Assembly: GCA_027341705.1 (NCBI GenBank)
Contig: DAIELO010000008.1
Location: 1 to 14,978 of the forward strand
Length of the DNA: 14,978 bases
From: Caryophanales bacterium
Lineage (GTDB): Bacteria; Bacillota; Bacilli; Alicyclobacillales; SLC66
Direction: 5' to 3'
Shown here in pieces: positions 13,919 to 14,978 of this stretch (its first letter is position 1; every line of letters starts with the position of its first letter). Below the pieces are notes generated by a model. That model did not search any database and was not told the origin of the DNA. It worked only from the letters and a program-made list of their open reading frames with translations. A program made the position numbers and the translations under genes.

Positions 13919-14383
13919 GTGAAGAAGACGATTTTTGTTTCCCTTGGTGTAATGGTGCTTAGCGTTGTTTCAGGGTGTTCGACCACTCCTCAAGGGTTCA
14001 CAGATGAAGATATACACTTCGAGATGATTAATCACCAATCGCTGAATGGCAATGAGGTGTACACGATTCAAGTAAAGAGTACGTCGCCCTTAGAACTAAC
14101 ACATCTCACGATGTACCTAACTTACCCGATAAAAACTCCTGATGGCACAAGGTCGAACCTATTTTTACTGCAAGGTCGCACAACGAAAAAATTAGTGACC
14201 CTTGAAAATGGACAGTCGGTGCAATTCACTTTCGATGCTCCAATTCACGATGTATTTGGTAATTCAAAACTTCTCGATTTTAGGCATCCAGATATTGAAT
14301 TGGATGGCTTTACGAAAGACGGAAGCAAAGAAACCTCATTTAGTATGCAGGGTGATTTGGGACTCTACTTGAGCCAGTACTAA
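13919..14383 (+). CDS. Small putative lipoprotein of unknown function
   Basis: The product has 154 residues with a type II signal peptide: KK at 2-3, a hydrophobic core at about 4-16, and the lipobox VVSGC with the lipidated Cys at residue 20. The mature part is a soluble, beta-rich domain of about 135 residues that would sit on the outer face of the membrane (VYTIQVKS, LTHLTMYLTYPI, QSVQFTFDAPI). No family is recognised; the pattern resembles small immunoglobulin-like extracellular domains, but this is only an impression. The start is GTG, with GGGAGGGG about 7 nt upstream, a convincing choice. It lies 85 nt after the GNAT gene in the same direction. No terminator is obvious after it. Confidence 0.75.
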   Translation: MKKTIFVSLGVMVLSVVSGCSTTPQGFTDEDIHFEMINHQSLNGNEVYTIQVKSTSPLELTHLTMYLTYPIKTPDGTRSNLFLLQGRTTKKLVTLENGQSVQFTFDAPIHDVFGNSKLLDFRHPDIELDGFTKDGSKETSFSMQGDLGLYLSQY

Positions 14384-14424
14384 TAGGTCCGCCAAGCGTC
14401 GCTCCCTCGAAGAAGGATTTGCTC

Positions 14425-14517
14425 ATGACCATACATAAATATACGTTGAGGGATTTTCTGGGCAATGTCGCATTTGGGCCGTTATGCGAGAGAATGGTAT
14501 GTAAAATTATATCTTGA
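14425..14517 (+). CDS. Possible very small ORF (30 residues), unrecognised
   Basis: An ATG with AGAAGGA 8 nt upstream opens a 30-codon frame (MTIHKYTLRDFLGNVAFGPL, then CERMVCKIIS). There is no signal peptide, no membrane helix and no known motif. The good ribosome binding site is the only support. It could be a remnant of a larger gene or chance. Confidence 0.2.
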   Translation: MTIHKYTLRDFLGNVAFGPLCERMVCKIIS

Positions 14518-14544
14518 TTTATAATATGCATACCTATTTTGGGG

Positions 14545-14709
14545 GTGTTGGACATTATTAAATTGATAAGATCACCAATCCCTTGGGGCGTACATTTGGG
14601 TATCATCGTTGGCTACTTTGGCATTCCTGTTTTAATGCCAGGATTCGAAAATCGTTGGAGTAATTATGTATGGTATCAACCTTATGGGTTTTATGCCACG
14701 TCATCATAG
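14545..14709 (+). CDS. Small hypothetical membrane protein, possibly truncated by the neighbouring insertion element
   Basis: A 54-codon frame opens at GTG 14545 (or TTG 14548), behind a TATAAT at 14520-14525 but with no well-spaced ribosome binding site; the G-run at 14541-14545 is too close to either start. The protein has one hydrophobic span (HLGIIVGYFGIPVLMPG, about residues 18-34) followed by an aromatic-rich part (RWSNYVWYQPYGFYATSS). Composition looks like real coding sequence rather than noise. The stop lies only 12 nt before the hairpin that precedes the TnpB-like gene. The C-terminus may therefore have been cut by insertion of that element, with the remainder beyond the window. No family is recognised. 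Confidence 0.35.
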   Translation: MLDIIKLIRSPIPWGVHLGIIVGYFGIPVLMPGFENRWSNYVWYQPYGFYATSS

Positions 14710-14721
14710 GCAAAGAGAGTA

Positions 14722-14753
14722 CCCCCACCTCTACGCATCAGCGAAGGTGGGGG
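14722..14753 (+). repeat. GC-rich hairpin upstream of the TnpB-like gene (possible element end or structured RNA)
   Basis: CCCCCACCT (14722-14730) and AGGTGGGGG (14745-14753) form a perfect 9-bp stem, with an inner CGC/GCG stem and ATCA loop. There is no T-run, so it is not a normal terminator. IS200/IS605-type elements carry subterminal hairpins that are recognised as single strands, and their TnpB proteins bind structured guide RNAs. Position just before a TnpB-like start fits a left-end hairpin best. Confidence 0.5.
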
Positions 14754-14802
14754 ATGAATCGCCAAAATGGCTGAAAACTAGCCCTTTCCCGAATAAAGAA
14801 GA

Positions 14803-14811
14803 TGATATACT
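14803..14811 (+). promoter_or_regulatory. Extended -10 promoter of the TnpB-like gene
   Basis: TGATATACT (14803-14811) is an extended -10 box (TGnTATACT) without a clear -35. A start of transcription near 14818 would leave a very short leader before the ribosome binding site at 14822. Confidence 0.4.
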
Positions 14812-14834
14812 ACGAGCAAGTGAGGTGAATTCGC

Positions 14835-14978
14835 TTGGAGGATCAAGCATCAAATTACCGCGCATACCAAATTCGCGTGAAGAAAGGTCATCGGTTGTAC
14901 GACTACTTTTTCGAACAAAGTCGTCTTGCGACAAACTTGTATAACCACGCCAACTTCTTCATCCGGCAAACGTATACA
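14835..14978 (+). CDS. TnpB-like protein of an IS200/IS605-family element, N-terminal part (3' end outside window)
   Basis: The first 48 codons are present. From TTG at 14835 the frame reads EDQASNYRAYQIRVKKGHRL, then YDYFFEQSRLATNLYNHANF and FIRQTYT. The (L)YxYF..(S)..A.NLYNHANF.IRQ pattern is the N-terminus seen in IS605 OrfB/TnpB proteins, the RNA-guided nucleases related to Cas12. A stop at 14826-14828 bounds the frame upstream. TTG is the only good start, with GAGGTG 7 nt before it. The frame is still open at the window end; the RuvC catalytic residues and the guide RNA, normally at the 3' end, are not visible. No tnpA is seen to the left. A strong hairpin at 14722-14753 precedes it. Confidence 0.8.
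   Translation, partial: MEDQASNYRAYQIRVKKGHRLYDYFFEQSRLATNLYNHANFFIRQTYT

Noticed and set aside
14340..14606. Minus-strand 88-codon frame between the lipoprotein and the TnpB-like gene
   Set aside because: It has no ribosome binding site, overlaps the 3' end of the lipoprotein gene, and its composition shows no domain or helix pattern.
14666..14944. Plus-strand 92-codon frame across the hairpin and the TnpB start
   Set aside because: It reads through the hairpin and is in a different frame from the clear TnpB N-terminus; it is a shadow frame.
1..14978. CRISPR array, rRNA genes, replication origin
   Set aside because: No regularly spaced repeats, rRNA segments or DnaA-box clusters were seen.

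Overview
The window comes from a low-to-mid-GC Gram-positive bacterium (Bacillota). The signs are AGGAGG-type ribosome binding sites, several GTG/TTG starts, a DegU/NarL-like response regulator, a CoA-disulfide reductase fused to rhodanese, a short-Q-loop cytochrome bd operon, and tRNA genes with encoded CCA. A relative of Alicyclobacillaceae or similar acidophilic bacilli is plausible, but this is an impression and not a measured assignment.

Layout. (1) Positions 1-560, plus strand: the C-terminal part of a NarL-type histidine kinase, cut by the window edge and closed by a bidirectional terminator. (2) Positions 624-12515: one long minus-strand block. In transcription order it holds a UspA protein and a short methyl-accepting chemotaxis protein (one unit), then cydA-cydB-cydD-cydC (cytochrome bd oxidase and its ABC exporter), then a cation diffusion facilitator, a LuxR/NarL-type response regulator and a membrane protein carrying only a kinase-like DHp domain (one unit ending in a strong terminator), and finally a CoA-disulfide reductase/rhodanese with its own leader. 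(3) Positions 12647-12993, plus strand: a promoter, tRNA-Ser(TGA), tRNA-Met(CAT), tRNA-Thr(CGT) and a terminator. (4) Positions 13003-14978: an accessory stretch with the decayed tail of a tyrosine integrase next to tRNA-Thr, a GNAT acetyltransferase, a small lipoprotein, one or two tiny ORFs and the first ~48 codons of a TnpB-like IS200/IS605 protein preceded by a strong GC-rich hairpin.

How the genes may work together. The minus-strand block reads as a respiration, redox and stress neighbourhood. Cytochrome bd supports respiration at low oxygen, CydDC exports thiols needed for its assembly, CoA-disulfide reductase/rhodanese handles thiols and persulfides, and the chemotaxis protein and UspA could link taxis and stress to energy state. 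The most interesting regulatory signal is a shared inverted-repeat half-site (GACTAT, 6-nt spacer, ATAGTC, or the reverse order). It occurs in both leader regions that control this block: three half-sites at exact 12-bp steps upstream of the cation-efflux/response-regulator unit and one pair upstream of cydA. This suggests one regulator controls both units, possibly the response regulator encoded here.

The second striking item is the small membrane protein at 2459-3034. It overlaps the response-regulator gene by 4 bp and looks like a sensor kinase reduced to membrane helices plus a DHp domain, with Asn in place of the phospho-accepting His and no ATPase domain.
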